Positions 1 through 9,683 are shown, numbered from the stretch's first letter. The stretch is 64,000 bases of DNA from Aeriscardovia sp040773385 (GCA_040773385.1 JAXGWH010000001.1:124001-188000), one strand, 5' to 3'. Numbers and translations: made by a program. Notes: generated by a model from the letters alone, not told the origin.

Positions 1-24
1 TTTCTCACTGTCAGGGTCCGTCAT
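1..24 (-). CDS. 5' end of an unidentified gene (partial)
   Basis: An ATG on the minus strand at 24 opens a frame running off the window edge; the visible residues are MTDPDSEK. A strong ribosome binding site (AGGAGG within GGCCAGGAGGAGGGCATC) lies just upstream, so a real gene probably starts here, divergent from folC. Eight residues are too few to suggest a function. Confidence 0.55.
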
Positions 25-301
25 GATGCCCTCCTCCTGGCCGATCGGTCATGCTTTCCGGTCACTTTTCGGCCATGCTTGTGGCGACCGCTGTCGTTGT
101 TGTCCGATTATCCCAGACGTGGGGGAGCAGGATGGCCGGCGCGGCCCGCCTCAGCTGTCGGCGGGGCCGCGGATAGGGTGTGACGACTAGGCTTAGGAAG
201 GTTGGCGCAGGCCATGGCAGCGGCCAGTGCGCACAGTCTGCACAGCCGGTCCGCAACAGCCGGTCGGCACAATCGGTCCGCACAGTCGGGAGGGGGAGCG
301 C

Positions 302-1753
302 ATGTCACTGGAACATCCGTCACGCACGAAGGGTGAGACGATGAGGCGCGTCTACGAGGAGATCCTCTCGCGCGCCCCCGAGCACAAGCCCCAGCCGAGC
401 ATCGAGCGCATGGCCCACATCCTCGACCTGCTCGGCCACCCCGAGCAGTCGTTCCGCGTGGTGCACATCACCGGCACCAACGGTAAGGGCTCCACCGCCC
501 GCATGACCGAGCGGCTCCTGCGTGCTTACGGCCAGCGCACCGGCCTGTATACGAGCCCCCACCTCGAGCGCGTCAACGAGCGCATCTGCCTGGACGGCGA
601 GCCCCTGAGCGACGAGCGCTTCATCGACACGTACAACCAGGTCAAGGACTTCGTCGATATGACCGACGCGTGGTCGGCCAAGCGTGGTGGGGAGAAGATG
701 AGCTTCTTCGAGGTGCTCACCGCCATGGCCATCTGGGCCTTCGCCGACGCCCCCGTCGACACCGCCGTCGTGGAGGTGGGAATGGGCGGACTGTGGGACG
801 CCACCAACGTGCTCGACGGCGACGCGTGCATCATCGGGCCTGTGGGCATGGACCACATGCAGTGGCTCGGGGACACCGTCGAGAAGATCGCCACCGAGAA
901 GGCCGGCATCATCAAGAAGAATTCGACCGTGATCGTCGGCCCCCAGTCCAAGGACTCGGTGAGGAAGATCATCGCCGACAAGGCGCACGCCACCCCCGGC
1001 ACCACCCTGCTGCGCGACGGCCAGGAGCTCGAGGTGGTCTCCCGCACCCCGGCCGTGGGCGGCCAGATCGCCACCCTGCGCACCCCCAACGGCGTCTACA
1101 CGGACGTGCCCGTCAAGATGTTCGGCGAGCACCAGGCCCACAACGCCCTCGCCGCGCTCGCCGCCTGCGAGACGGTGCTGCCCGTCAACGGCGCCCTCGA
1201 CGCCAAGATCGTCGAGGAGGCGTTCGGCTCGGTGAGCGTGCCCGGGCGCGTGGAGGTCATCCGCCATTCGCCCACGATCATCCTCGACGGCGCGCACAAC
1301 CCCATGGCCGCCCAGGCGCTGCGAAAGACAATCGACGAGAACTTCGCCATGAAACAGGTGGTGGGCATCGTCTCCATGATGAAGGACAAGCAGGTCGAGA
1401 CAGTCCTGGGCATCTGGGAGCCGCTCATGAGCCAGATCGTCGTCACCCAGAACTCGGAGACAAACCGCGTCATGCCCATCGACGATCTCTATAAGATCGC
1501 CTGCAGCGTGTTCGGCCCCGACCGTGTGTACAAGGAGCCGCTCATGCCCGATGCCATCCAGAAGGCCGTCGACCTGGTGGATGTGGACGACGAGACCGGC
1601 CTGGGCTACGGGCACTGCGTGCTCGTCACCGGCAGCTTCGTCACCGTGGGCGACGCGCGTGAGCTGCTCGAGGTGAAACAGGATCCCAGACTGCTCAAAC
1701 CGGTGGGCGAGCGCGTGGCCAAAAATAAGCGCGGCGGCTCCGCCCAGGACTGA
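302..1753 (+). CDS. folC: Folylpolyglutamate synthase / dihydrofolate synthase
   Basis: This cytoplasmic Mur-ligase-family enzyme adds glutamate to dihydropteroate and to folates using ATP. The product is 483 residues. The folate-ligase P-loop GTNGKGS is at about residues 57-63 (context HITGTNGKGST). The central domain has the family segments EVGMGGLWDATNV and GMDHMQWLG, and the C-terminal domain has ILDGAHNP. I start it at ATG 302 because GGGAGGGGGAGCG sits immediately upstream; the frame is open further 5' to about 227 and an internal ATG at 341 is an alternative. It lies 48 bp before smc on the same strand and may be co-transcribed with it. The identification is secure; only the start is open. 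Confidence 0.95.
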   Translation: MSLEHPSRTKGETMRRVYEEILSRAPEHKPQPSIERMAHILDLLGHPEQSFRVVHITGTNGKGSTARMTERLLRAYGQRTGLYTSPHLERVNERICLDGEPLSDERFIDTYNQVKDFVDMTDAWSAKRGGEKMSFFEVLTAMAIWAFADAPVDTAVVEVGMGGLWDATNVLDGDACIIGPVGMDHMQWLGDTVEKIATEKAGIIKKNSTVIVGPQSKDSVRKIIADKAHATPGTTLLRDGQELEVVSRTPAVGGQIATLRTPNGVYTDVPVKMFGEHQAHNALAALAACETVLPVNGALDAKIVEEAFGSVSVPGRVEVIRHSPTIILDGAHNPMAAQALRKTIDENFAMKQVVGIVSMMKDKQVETVLGIWEPLMSQIVVTQNSETNRVMPIDDLYKIACSVFGPDRVYKEPLMPDAIQKAVDLVDVDDETGLGYGHCVLVTGSFVTVGDARELLEVKQDPRLLKPVGERVAKNKRGGSAQD

Positions 1754-1801
1754 CGCCTGCGGGACGCCACCGGAACACCATCACTGGAACGCTGGACGCG
1801 C

Positions 1802-4800
1802 ATGTATCTCAAAGAACTGACACTGCGGGGGTTCAAATCGTTCGCCAACCCCACCACCCTGCGCTTCGAGCCGGGCATCACCGCCATCGTCGGGCCCAAC
1901 GGCTCGGGCAAGTCGAACATCGTCGACGCGTTCGCCTGGGTGATGGGCGAGCAGGGCGCCCGTGCGCTGCGCGGCTCGAGCATGGAGGACGTCATCTTCG
2001 CCGGCACCGCTACGCGCCCGGCCATGGGACGCGCCCAGGTGAGCCTGACGATCGACAACTCCGACCACGCGCTCGACATCGACTACGACGAGGTCACCCT
2101 CACCCGCACGATCTATCGCAGCGGCGGCTCCGAATACGCCATCAACGGCTCGGACGTGCGCCTGCTCGACGTGCAGGACCTGCTCTCCGACGCCGGGCTC
2201 GGCCAGCAGATGCATGTCATCGTCGGCCAGGGCCAGCTCTCGCGCATCCTCAACTCCGACCCGCAGGGTCATCGCGCCATCATCGAGGAGGCCGCGGGAA
2301 TCCTCAAGCACCGGAAACGCAAGCAGCGCTCGCTGCGCCGCCTGTCCGCCGCCAAGACGAACCTCGACCGTCTCGATGACCTACTCGGTGAGATCGACCG
2401 GCAGATGAGGCCCCTCGCACGTCAGGCCAAAGCCAGCCGTAAGGCCGACGCCGTGCGTGCCATCGCCCGCGATGCCCGCGCCCGGCTGCTCGCCGATGAT
2501 GCCTCGCAGCTGCTCGAACAGCGGGAGAAGACCATACGGCAGCTCGAGCAGGCTCGTTCCGACCTGCGCCAGCAGCGCGTCGATCTCGCCCGGCTCAAAG
2601 TGCGCATCGAGGATATCGAGACGCACGGCGCCGGCGCCGACCCCCAGCTGGCACGGCTGTCCGAGAGCGCGCATCATCTCACCCTGCTCGACGGCCGGTT
2701 CGAGTCGCTCGCCGATCTCGCCGGCGAACGGGCGCGTGCCGCCGCCGACGAGCTCGGCCGGCTCGAAGCGCGGCCGCTGTCCGACCCGGACGTGCTTTCC
2801 GCCCGTGCCGATGAGCTTGCGGGTGATCTCACGCGTGCCATGAAGCAGCGCGAGCAGGCCGAGCAGCGTCAGCAGGAGGGGACGAAGGCGCGTGCGGACG
2901 CCGAGTCGCGCCTCGCCTCACTGCGCCAGACGCTCTCACAGCTGCGCCAGACGCGTGCCGAGCATGAGTCGCAGATCGGCCGGCTCGAACAGCTGCTCGC
3001 CGGCCAGAAGGCGGCGATCACAGCCTATGACCAGCGGCTTGCCGACACGCACAGGCGCGGCGAGGATGTCTCCGAGCGGCTCAAAAGCAACCAGCAGGAG
3101 GTGGCGCGACTGTCCGCCCAAGGCACCGCCGAGGACGCGGGTCTTGCTGAAAAACTCGATGCCTGCAGGGCACAGTTGTCCGATCTGGCTGACGAGCTGG
3201 CTACGGCACGCACCGCCCGAACCGATCTCGACAACCGGCGCATCCGCCTGACCGCCCGGTCCGAGGCGCTCGGCGACACGATCCGCTCCCGTCACGAGGG
3301 CACCTCGCTCGCCTCGGCGGAAGGAGTGAGCCCGCTCGGCCCGCTCTCCGAGCAGATTCGCGTGGCCGACGGCTGGGAGGAGGCGCTCGCCGCCGCGCTC
3401 TCCACGTTCTCCGACGCGCTCGTGCTGGGCTCGCCCGACCAGATCCCCGCCGCGCTCGCCGCCGCCCGCGCGGACAAGGCCGGACGCACCGCCGTCCTCG
3501 CGCCCAGTGACGCCGGCCCGTCGGCTGTCGCCGCGAGCTCCGGGGGCAAGGCTGTATCCGACGGCTCTGAGATGATCGCTGATGAAAAAAATGCCCCGCA
3601 CGCTCCCGCCGACGGGGAGGTTGTGCCGGCCATCGGCCTGATCGCGCCGCTGGGCGAGGATTCACACGCAACCGATTCTCACGGGGCAGATCCGCATGGC
3701 AAGAATCCTGACCAACACAGCGATGCGCGAACAGATCAGCAGACAGATCAGACGGCCGAGGTCTCTCAGGGCGTCGTCCGGTCCCTGGCCGTGCTGCTGG
3801 ACGGCGTGGGCGTCACGCAGGACGCCGACACGGCATTCGACGCGTGCCGCACGGGTGAATGGGCGCGTGTGGTCACCAAGGCGGGGGAGATCGTCACCCC
3901 CGCCGCCGCCGTCACCGTCACGCTCGGCGCCCCGAGCGATCTCGCCCTCGTCGCCCGCCGCAACGCCGCCGACAAGCAGGCCGCAGCGCTCGCCGCGCAG
4001 ATCGGGGAGGCCGACCGGCATATCGCCGAGCTGACACAGCGCCGTGATGTCCTCCGTTCGCAGATCGCCGATCTGTCACGCCAGCGCGATGATGCCCGTC
4101 TGGCCGCCAGCCGCGTGGAGGCGGCGCTGTCCATCCGCACCAAACAGATCAGCGCCGACGAGAAAGAGCTGGAGTCCATCGCCGAGAAGGCACGGCAGCT
4201 GCGCCAGCAGAAGCAGGAGGCGCAGGCGAAGCAGACCGAGCTCTCCCAGACACTCGAAGCCGCCCGCGCCTCTTCCTCGAAGCAGGCGAGTGAGGAGGAT
4301 CTCGCCCGCCGTGAGGAGGAGGCGGAGAAAACGCTGTCCGCCGCGCGCGACGAGGAGGTGCGCGCGCGTCTGGCGGCGCAGGAGGCGCAGCGCCACGCCG
4401 CCTCGCTCGACCGGCAGATCGGCCTGCTGCGCGATGAGGACGAGCAGGCAGCAAGGACGCGGCAGGCTCGCGCACAGCAGCGCCGGCGTCTCGTCGCCCG
4501 TCGCGACGGCGCCCAGGATCTGGTCCATAGAATCGCCGGTGTGCGCCGGCTGCTCGCCGCCTGCCTCTCGCAGACCGAGCAGCGTCGAAAAATTGCCGGC
4601 GAGGAGGCGAGCCGCCATCAGGCCGAGCTCACCGATCTGCGCAAACAACGTGACAGTCTCGAGCCGCACGTTGCCGATCTCGTCTCCCGCGAGCATGGCC
4701 TCGACCTTGACCGGGAGCGCCAGGCCACCCAGCTCGGCCAGCTGCAGGAGCAGGCTTCCTCACAGACGGGGCTTCATCTTGAGGAGCTCGTCCGCCGCTA

Positions 4801-5557
4801 CGGCCCTGACCAGCCCGTCCCGGCTTTTGACGAGAGCGGCGAGCCGGTGGACGGCTCCGACACGCCCTACGTGCGCGGCGAGCAGCAGGAACGCCTCGAG
4901 AAAGCCGAGAAGCAGATCGCCCGCCTGGGCAAGGTCAACCCGCTCGCCGGCGAGGAATATGAGGCCTTGCAGGAGCGGCAGAAGTATCTTGCCGGCCAGC
5001 GCGACGACGTGGCCGCCTCCCGCAAGCAGCTGCTCGGTCTTGTTGACAAACTCGATTCGACGATGGAGGAGGTCTTCACCTCCGCCTTCTCGGACATCTC
5101 GGCCGCCTACTCGCGCATCTTCGCCGATCTGTTCCCCGGCGGCCGCGGCAGGCTCCGGCTCGACGACCCCGACCATCCGCTCACCTCTGGCGTCATCGTC
5201 GAGGCGAGCCCGGCCGGAAAGCGCGTCAAAGAACTCTCGCTGCTCTCCGGCGGCGAGAAGTCGCTCTCCGCGCTCGCCCTGCTGCTGGCCATCTCCGAGG
5301 CGCGGCCGAGCCCGTTCTACATCATGGACGAGGTGGAGGCCGCCCTCGATGACCTCAATCTCACCCGTCTGCTCGGCGCGCTCAAGAAGATGCGCGGCAA
5401 GGTGCAGCTCATCATCATCACCCACCAGCAGCGCACGATGGCCATCGCCGACGCGCTCTACGGCGTGAGCATGCGCGCCGACGGCGTCACCGCCGTCATC
5501 TCACAGAAAATGGCCGATATCATGCCGACAGCGGCGGCCAGTCCGTCTTCCGACTGA
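1802..5557 (+). CDS. smc: Chromosome segregation ATPase SMC
   Basis: SMC is the ATPase core of the bacterial condensin that compacts and separates daughter chromosomes; its partners ScpA and ScpB are encoded at 19.9-21.5 kb. The 1251-residue product has Walker A GPNGSGKS (31-38), long coiled coils rich in Ala, Arg, Gln and Glu, a hinge near 500-700, the signature LSGGEKSL (about 1148) and Walker B around FYIMDEVEAALDD (about 1173). The hinge carries an unusual hydrophilic stretch of roughly 85 residues (about 570-655), rich in Asp, His, Ser and Gln, placed between hinge segments ending TAVLAPSDAG and beginning GVVRSLAVLL. This makes the protein somewhat longer than the usual 1150-1200 residues. 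The start ATG has the canonical SMC N-terminus MYLKELTLRGFKSF. A bidirectional terminator follows. Confidence 0.98.
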   Translation: MYLKELTLRGFKSFANPTTLRFEPGITAIVGPNGSGKSNIVDAFAWVMGEQGARALRGSSMEDVIFAGTATRPAMGRAQVSLTIDNSDHALDIDYDEVTLTRTIYRSGGSEYAINGSDVRLLDVQDLLSDAGLGQQMHVIVGQGQLSRILNSDPQGHRAIIEEAAGILKHRKRKQRSLRRLSAAKTNLDRLDDLLGEIDRQMRPLARQAKASRKADAVRAIARDARARLLADDASQLLEQREKTIRQLEQARSDLRQQRVDLARLKVRIEDIETHGAGADPQLARLSESAHHLTLLDGRFESLADLAGERARAAADELGRLEARPLSDPDVLSARADELAGDLTRAMKQREQAEQRQQEGTKARADAESRLASLRQTLSQLRQTRAEHESQIGRLEQLLAGQKAAITAYDQRLADTHRRGEDVSERLKSNQQEVARLSAQGTAEDAGLAEKLDACRAQLSDLADELATARTARTDLDNRRIRLTARSEALGDTIRSRHEGTSLASAEGVSPLGPLSEQIRVADGWEEALAAALSTFSDALVLGSPDQIPAALAAARADKAGRTAVLAPSDAGPSAVAASSGGKAVSDGSEMIADEKNAPHAPADGEVVPAIGLIAPLGEDSHATDSHGADPHGKNPDQHSDARTDQQTDQTAEVSQGVVRSLAVLLDGVGVTQDADTAFDACRTGEWARVVTKAGEIVTPAAAVTVTLGAPSDLALVARRNAADKQAAALAAQIGEADRHIAELTQRRDVLRSQIADLSRQRDDARLAASRVEAALSIRTKQISADEKELESIAEKARQLRQQKQEAQAKQTELSQTLEAARASSSKQASEEDLARREEEAEKTLSAARDEEVRARLAAQEAQRHAASLDRQIGLLRDEDEQAARTRQARAQQRRRLVARRDGAQDLVHRIAGVRRLLAACLSQTEQRRKIAGEEASRHQAELTDLRKQRDSLEPHVADLVSREHGLDLDRERQATQLGQLQEQASSQTGLHLEELVRRYGPDQPVPAFDESGEPVDGSDTPYVRGEQQERLEKAEKQIARLGKVNPLAGEEYEALQERQKYLAGQRDDVAASRKQLLGLVDKLDSTMEEVFTSAFSDISAAYSRIFADLFPGGRGRLRLDDPDHPLTSGVIVEASPAGKRVKELSLLSGGEKSLSALALLLAISEARPSPFYIMDEVEAALDDLNLTRLLGALKKMRGKVQLIIITHQQRTMAIADALYGVSMRADGVTAVISQKMADIMPTAAASPSSD

Positions 5558-5594
5558 CGCGCGCCGTGGCACAAAGCCGGATAGAAACCAGATA

Positions 5595-5652
5595 GAAAAA
5601 CGGCCGGCACGGATGTTCTGATACAGTCCGTGCCGGCCGCTCTTGCGGTTTC
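5595..5652. terminator. Bidirectional intrinsic terminator between smc and the FemAB-like gene
   Basis: A perfect 13-bp inverted repeat (5601-5613 CGGCCGGCACGGA with 5627-5639) encloses a 13-nt loop. GAAAAA precedes it, giving a U-run for minus-strand transcripts, and TCTTGCGGTTTCTC follows for smc. It separates two convergent genes. Confidence 0.85.
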
Positions 5653-5675
5653 TCTGTGATCCCTCCAGCTCAGAA

Positions 5676-6905
5676 TTACTTAGTGGCAGGGGAGTGATCG
5701 CTCTCTGATGAGACAGTGCCGCTCTGTGCTGCCGTATTGTGCGCTGTCGTGCTCATTGTTGTTTTCTGCTGTGCCGTCTTCTGCTCCCGTTCGGCTTTCT
5801 GCTCCTTGCCCTGACGGCTCGATTTCTGTGCATGGTTGCGATACCACGCCATCTCTTTCTCCGACTCGTGCGGATGGAAGAGATGGCGCAGACCCGTACG
5901 GCAGTTCTTGGCGAACACGAGAAGGCGATAGAAGCCCGTGCGCACGGGTACATCGCGCATCGGGGCGATATCGGTCACCTCTTTGGTGAATTTTGTCTTG
6001 AACTGGTTGAGCGAGAGGAGTTTGGGCTGGCTCTGGCTGCCGATGCCCATCAGATCGAGCGTCGCATATCCCTGGTCGCTGAAATCGCAGGCCATCTGGA
6101 ACATCATCTTGTCCGGCACACGATCTTTGCGGGCGCTGGCAAGAGAGGAGCCGAAGTAATAGACCGTGTCCTTGCCGGAGATGGTGGCGATGAACCAGGC
6201 CACCGGTTTGCCGTCAGTCCGGGCGACATATAGACGGCTGTATTTTTTGCCCAGAATACGCAGCATGTTGGAGTAATACTGCTCGGCGGCAGGGGTGAAA
6301 TGATCACGCTTTGCCGTTGCCACCATGATCGAATAGTACGGGGAGAAATCGGCGATGCCCTGCTCGGTCTCGTCGGTGATCTCGGCGTGGCTGCGGCGCA
6401 GCGCCTTGCGCACGTCATACCGGCCGCGCTGCTTCATGCGTGAGAGGATGGCGTCCTTGCCGCCGTCGAGGTCGATGATGACGGTCTTGTCGTAAGCGAG
6501 CATCGACAGCACCGGTCGTGTCTGTTCCTCAGAGAATGTGCAGATACGCAGAAAAGCGACAGACTTGTCTTTCTCATGCACCAGATGACGGAGCTGACGG
6601 ATCGTCTCCTGCTCGACAGCCTCGCCCGGGTACTGTTTCCATGCCGGGCCGTGCTCGGAGAGCAGATATCGGAACCCGTGCGTGTCCATGGCAATGAGCT
6701 GGATCGCGCCGATGAGCGTGCCCGCCGAGGCGCTGTCAGCACTGTCGTCTGTCTGGCGGATGAGGACGGCACCCCAGGACGAGCGGCCCGGGATGGTCTC
6801 CTGGAATTTGGCCCACACCTCCGTCTGCTCGATGGCAAGAGGGATGCCCGCCTTGCGGGCCTCGTGCTCCATGGTGTGTGCGGATGTCATCTCGAGAGTA
6901 ATCAT
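5676..6905 (-). CDS. FemABX-family peptidoglycan bridge aminoacyltransferase
   Basis: FemX/MurM-type enzymes transfer amino acids from aminoacyl-tRNA to the lysine or ornithine side chain of lipid II and so build the interpeptide bridge. The product of about 409 residues has the double GNAT-like fold pattern of the family, including MKQRGRYDVRKALRRS, RLYVARTDGKPVAWF and VYYFGSS with the GSS loop, and an extended Lys/Gln/Thr/Ser tail of about 60 residues. The frame can open at GTG 6908, but AAAGGA lies only two bases before that GTG and five before ATG 6905, so I use 6905. It lies 226 bp downstream of murE on the same strand, which fits a shared role in stem-peptide and bridge synthesis. The amino acid transferred cannot be told from sequence. 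Confidence 0.87.
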   Translation of the reverse strand: MITLEMTSAHTMEHEARKAGIPLAIEQTEVWAKFQETIPGRSSWGAVLIRQTDDSADSASAGTLIGAIQLIAMDTHGFRYLLSEHGPAWKQYPGEAVEQETIRQLRHLVHEKDKSVAFLRICTFSEEQTRPVLSMLAYDKTVIIDLDGGKDAILSRMKQRGRYDVRKALRRSHAEITDETEQGIADFSPYYSIMVATAKRDHFTPAAEQYYSNMLRILGKKYSRLYVARTDGKPVAWFIATISGKDTVYYFGSSLASARKDRVPDKMMFQMACDFSDQGYATLDLMGIGSQSQPKLLSLNQFKTKFTKEVTDIAPMRDVPVRTGFYRLLVFAKNCRTGLRHLFHPHESEKEMAWYRNHAQKSSRQGKEQKAEREQKTAQQKTTMSTTAHNTAAQSGTVSSESDHSPATK

Positions 6906-7131
6906 CACGATCCTTTGATGGTCGGCCTATCGGCGCGTCTGCCGACACAGCAGGGTGATTATATCAGCCAGAACAGGAGGATTTGTGCCGTCTTGGACAG
7001 TGCCCGATCCGGTTTCTGCTGTGTCTGGTCTCTGCCATGTCGGCCGACGTGTCGGTTCTTGTCGTGTTCCTTTGCTGATCCCAGCAGGGTCTGTGTCTGC
7101 TGTTGCTGCGTTGATCGTTTGCTTCTTCTGT

Positions 7132-8745
7132 TTACTGTGCCTGCCCGCACAGCCGCGCGACGATGTCCGTGTCAGGCCCGTAGGGAATGGACTTTCCCTT
7201 GACGAGCTGGACGGGCTCATCACCTTTACCGGCGATGAGCACAACCTGTGTGCGCGTCATGCCAGCCTGGCGATCCGCCTGCCGCTGCTGCCGGGCACAT
7301 TCGAAAGCTTTCTCGATCGCCTGCTGCCGGTCTAGCACGGTAGCCGTGCGCAGATCAGTCCGATGCACGTCGGCGAGCATCTGGCGGGCGATATCAGCCG
7401 GATCCTCGGGACCCGGGTCATCGGTCGTCACGATGAGCGCATCCGCGTTCTCATCGGCGGCTTTAGCCAGCCCATGCCGGCGGTCGAGCGCCTTGCCGCC
7501 GGTCGCGCCGGTGACGACAGTGACGAACGCGCCCGGGTATTTCTCCCGCGCGAAGGCGAGAAGGGCGCGCAGACTCAGATAGTTGTGCGCGTAATCCACG
7601 TATGCCTCGATGCCGTCGGCGCTGGTGAAATGCTGCATGCGGCCGGGAACACTGACGCACTCGAGCGCGTGCAGATCCTCCTGCTGGTCAGGGCGGATGC
7701 CGGCTGCCAGGCAGATCGCCACGGCGGCGAGGGCATTGTCGTAGTTAAAATCGCCCTCGAGCCGCAGACGGTACTCGCCCAGATCCACGCTCCGGCGCCG
7801 CCCATCGGTGCGCGTCGTATCCGGCAGATGCAGCGTGAACCGGCTGAGACGGCGGCCATCGGCATCGCTCGAGACAGGTGTGCCGGTCACATCCGCGTCG
7901 GATCCTTCATGCATGGAAAAACCAACGACAGGGCAATGGGCCAGCAGTGTCTCCTCACGCAGCAGACGCGACTTGCCGCCCAGATCGTCGTTGATGATCG
8001 CGCGGCGGCTGTTTCGCAGAAGGCGGCGTTTGCAATAGAAGTAATCCTCGAATGTGGGATGCTCGATGGGGGAGATGTGGTCGGGCGAGATGTTGAGGAA
8101 CGCCCCCACATCAAAAGTGATCCCGTAGACGCGGTTCGTCTTGTATGCCTGGGAGCTGACCTCCATCACCAGCTCGCGCATTCCCGCGTCGACGGCACGA
8201 CGCATGAGCGCGAACAGATCGGCCGACTCGGGCGTGGTCAGCTTTGAACGTTCCCATGTGTGACCGTCCACGCAGTTCGACTCGCTCGAGAGAAGGGCGC
8301 ACCGATTGCCGCTCGCCTGGGCAAGGACGGCATGGACGAGATAGGCAGTGGTGGTCTTGCCTTTCGTGCCGGTGATGCCGATCACCGTCATCTGGCGCTC
8401 GGGATGCCCATAGAATTCGGCGCAGAGCAGGGCCATCGCCTTGCGCACATCCGTGACGATCAGACCGACCGCCCGGGTGTCGTGGGAATACTCTTTCTCA
8501 CTCACATAAGCCGTGAGCCCTCTGCCATCGGCACCGGTGAGAAATTCGGGACGAAAGGCGCCTTTGCAGAACAGGAGCGTGCCGGGGGCGATGGTGCGTG
8601 TGTCGTACGTCACCGCCGAAATTTCGGTATGCGGAAGCCGGTCCGGGTCGAGCGTCCAGTCAGACGGACCAAGAACCGCCTCGCGCAGCAGGCCATGCGA
8701 GTACAGAACAGAAAAAGCGGTCAGAAGATTCATGCTACGAGCCAT
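7132..8745 (-). CDS. murE: MurE-type UDP-MurNAc-tripeptide ligase, probably Lys/Orn-adding
   Basis: This cytoplasmic Mur ligase adds the third amino acid of the peptidoglycan stem to UDP-MurNAc-L-Ala-D-Glu. The 537-residue product has P-loop GITGTKGKTTT (about 123-133), the SPDHISPIEHPTFEDY segment and the C-terminal domain with YVDYAHN. Where diaminopimelate-adding MurE has DNPRxE, this protein has DDPGPEDP (about 441-448), which fits a lysine or ornithine ligase and the known bifidobacterial wall chemistry. Neither ATG 8745 nor ATG 8733 has a convincing ribosome binding site; I keep the longer frame. The neighbouring FemAB-like gene would act on the residue added here. Confidence 0.92.
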   Translation of the reverse strand: MARSMNLLTAFSVLYSHGLLREAVLGPSDWTLDPDRLPHTEISAVTYDTRTIAPGTLLFCKGAFRPEFLTGADGRGLTAYVSEKEYSHDTRAVGLIVTDVRKAMALLCAEFYGHPERQMTVIGITGTKGKTTTAYLVHAVLAQASGNRCALLSSESNCVDGHTWERSKLTTPESADLFALMRRAVDAGMRELVMEVSSQAYKTNRVYGITFDVGAFLNISPDHISPIEHPTFEDYFYCKRRLLRNSRRAIINDDLGGKSRLLREETLLAHCPVVGFSMHEGSDADVTGTPVSSDADGRRLSRFTLHLPDTTRTDGRRRSVDLGEYRLRLEGDFNYDNALAAVAICLAAGIRPDQQEDLHALECVSVPGRMQHFTSADGIEAYVDYAHNYLSLRALLAFAREKYPGAFVTVVTGATGGKALDRRHGLAKAADENADALIVTTDDPGPEDPADIARQMLADVHRTDLRTATVLDRQQAIEKAFECARQQRQADRQAGMTRTQVVLIAGKGDEPVQLVKGKSIPYGPDTDIVARLCGQAQ

Positions 8746-8846
8746 CCCAGATTTATTTCTCTCTATTTCTCTATTCCACGGTCGTTATTTCACGGTCGAT
8801 TCAGACAAAGTCATGCGGAAGACAGCGCCGATAGTGCGAGAGCTTT

Positions 8847-9590
8847 TCACAGCCAGTCGGTGGAGATCTGCCGTCCGCCCTTGCGGGCGAGCCATTCGTT
8901 GAAGCTGTCGGCCCACTTCTTATGGGCCGCGCGCTGCCAGTCCATCACCTTCGAGACCGGCAGGTCGGCAATCTCACGGCTTGTGTCGCACATGGGCGAG
9001 ACGAGGTCGAGCGCGGCCGTCGTGTCGATGGCGGCATCATGGAAATCGCCATGAGGGGCCACATGGTAAAACTCGCTCGCCGCTGTCAGCGTGCGCTTGC
9101 CATGTCGGGGGGAGATAGCGCGGTCGATCACCAGCGGGTCGACGACGAGCAGGTCCAGCCCGTTGATCCGGGCGCCAAGGCCGGGCAGATGCCAGTGGTC
9201 GAGGTCATGCTGGAGCATGCGCACATCGAACGGGGCGTTGTAGGCGAGCAGCGGGATGTTGCGGTTCTGCGCAAGGGCGACCACCGTGGCGATCTGCTCC
9301 AGCGCCTGCCTGGGATCCTGGCCGTGCTCGCGCAGATACTCGTTGGTGAAGCCGTTGACGGCGCTTGCCGCCGGCGAGATGGTGCGGTGCGGGTCGATCA
9401 CCCAGTCCTGGCGCCGGTCACCGTCGAAACCTGTCGACGGATCGCGCAGAACAAGCGAGGCGGAGACGATGGCGTCCGTCGGCCCCACGCCCGTCGTCTC
9501 CGTGTCGAAACCGAGCAGATACGAATCCTTGAGCGGGGTGGAGGGCGGCTGGGCGTCAAGTTCGCGCAGCGTGTCAGCAAGGATGGTCAT
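8847..9590 (-). CDS. DnaQ-like DEDD 3'-5' exonuclease
   Basis: This is an exonuclease related to the DNA polymerase III epsilon proofreading subunit. The product (about 247 residues) has ExoI GFDTETTGVG with the DxE metal ligands, ExoII AYNAPFDVRML, and ExoIII FHDAAIDTTAAL with the H-x4-D pair. The C-terminal part (HKKWADSFNEWL) lacks an added polymerase or DEDDh-helicase module, so it may be a stand-alone repair or RNA-processing nuclease rather than the replicative proofreader. The open frame extends far upstream over the sigma-factor gene on the other strand, which is shadow. I take ATG 9590 (MTILADTL) because CACAAT lies exactly 7 nt upstream, the spacing of leaderless genes elsewhere here; ATG 9599 is an alternative. 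Confidence 0.85.
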   Translation of the reverse strand: MTILADTLRELDAQPPSTPLKDSYLLGFDTETTGVGPTDAIVSASLVLRDPSTGFDGDRRQDWVIDPHRTISPAASAVNGFTNEYLREHGQDPRQALEQIATVVALAQNRNIPLLAYNAPFDVRMLQHDLDHWHLPGLGARINGLDLLVVDPLVIDRAISPRHGKRTLTAASEFYHVAPHGDFHDAAIDTTAALDLVSPMCDTSREIADLPVSKVMDWQRAAHKKWADSFNEWLARKGGRQISTDWL

Positions 9591-9597
9591 AGCCACC

Positions 9598-9676
9598 ATT
9601 GTGCCGCCGTGCGCTGACCGGACGGAATCGCCTGGACAAACCGATGCCGCGTGCTGTGCGACACGGGTGGCACAAT
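9598..9676. promoter_or_regulatory. Divergent promoter region of the exonuclease and sigma-factor genes
   Basis: On the minus strand CACAAT (9603-9598) ends 7 nt before ATG 9590. On the plus strand another CACAAT (9671-9676) ends 7 nt before ATG 9684. Neither start has a ribosome binding site. The hexamer differs from TANNNT by one base, so these are weaker candidates for leaderless promoters than those at 16185, 41924, 57893, 61073 and 62412. Confidence 0.35.
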
Positions 9677-9683
9677 GAGACCT

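Noticed and set aside
226..292. Degenerate 13-14 bp repeats (around CGGTCCGCACA) before folC
   Set aside because: The units diverge and lose phase; they could be chance in G+C-rich DNA, so I do not enter them as a repeat.
320..1615. 431-codon open frame antisense to folC
   Set aside because: It is a composition-driven shadow of a G+C-rich gene: Ala/Gly/Asp/His/Val-rich with no domain, no ribosome binding site.
7136..7335. Small plus-strand frames in the murE-femAB gap
   Set aside because: They overlap the murE 3' end antisense, lack a ribosome binding site and show no conserved sequence.
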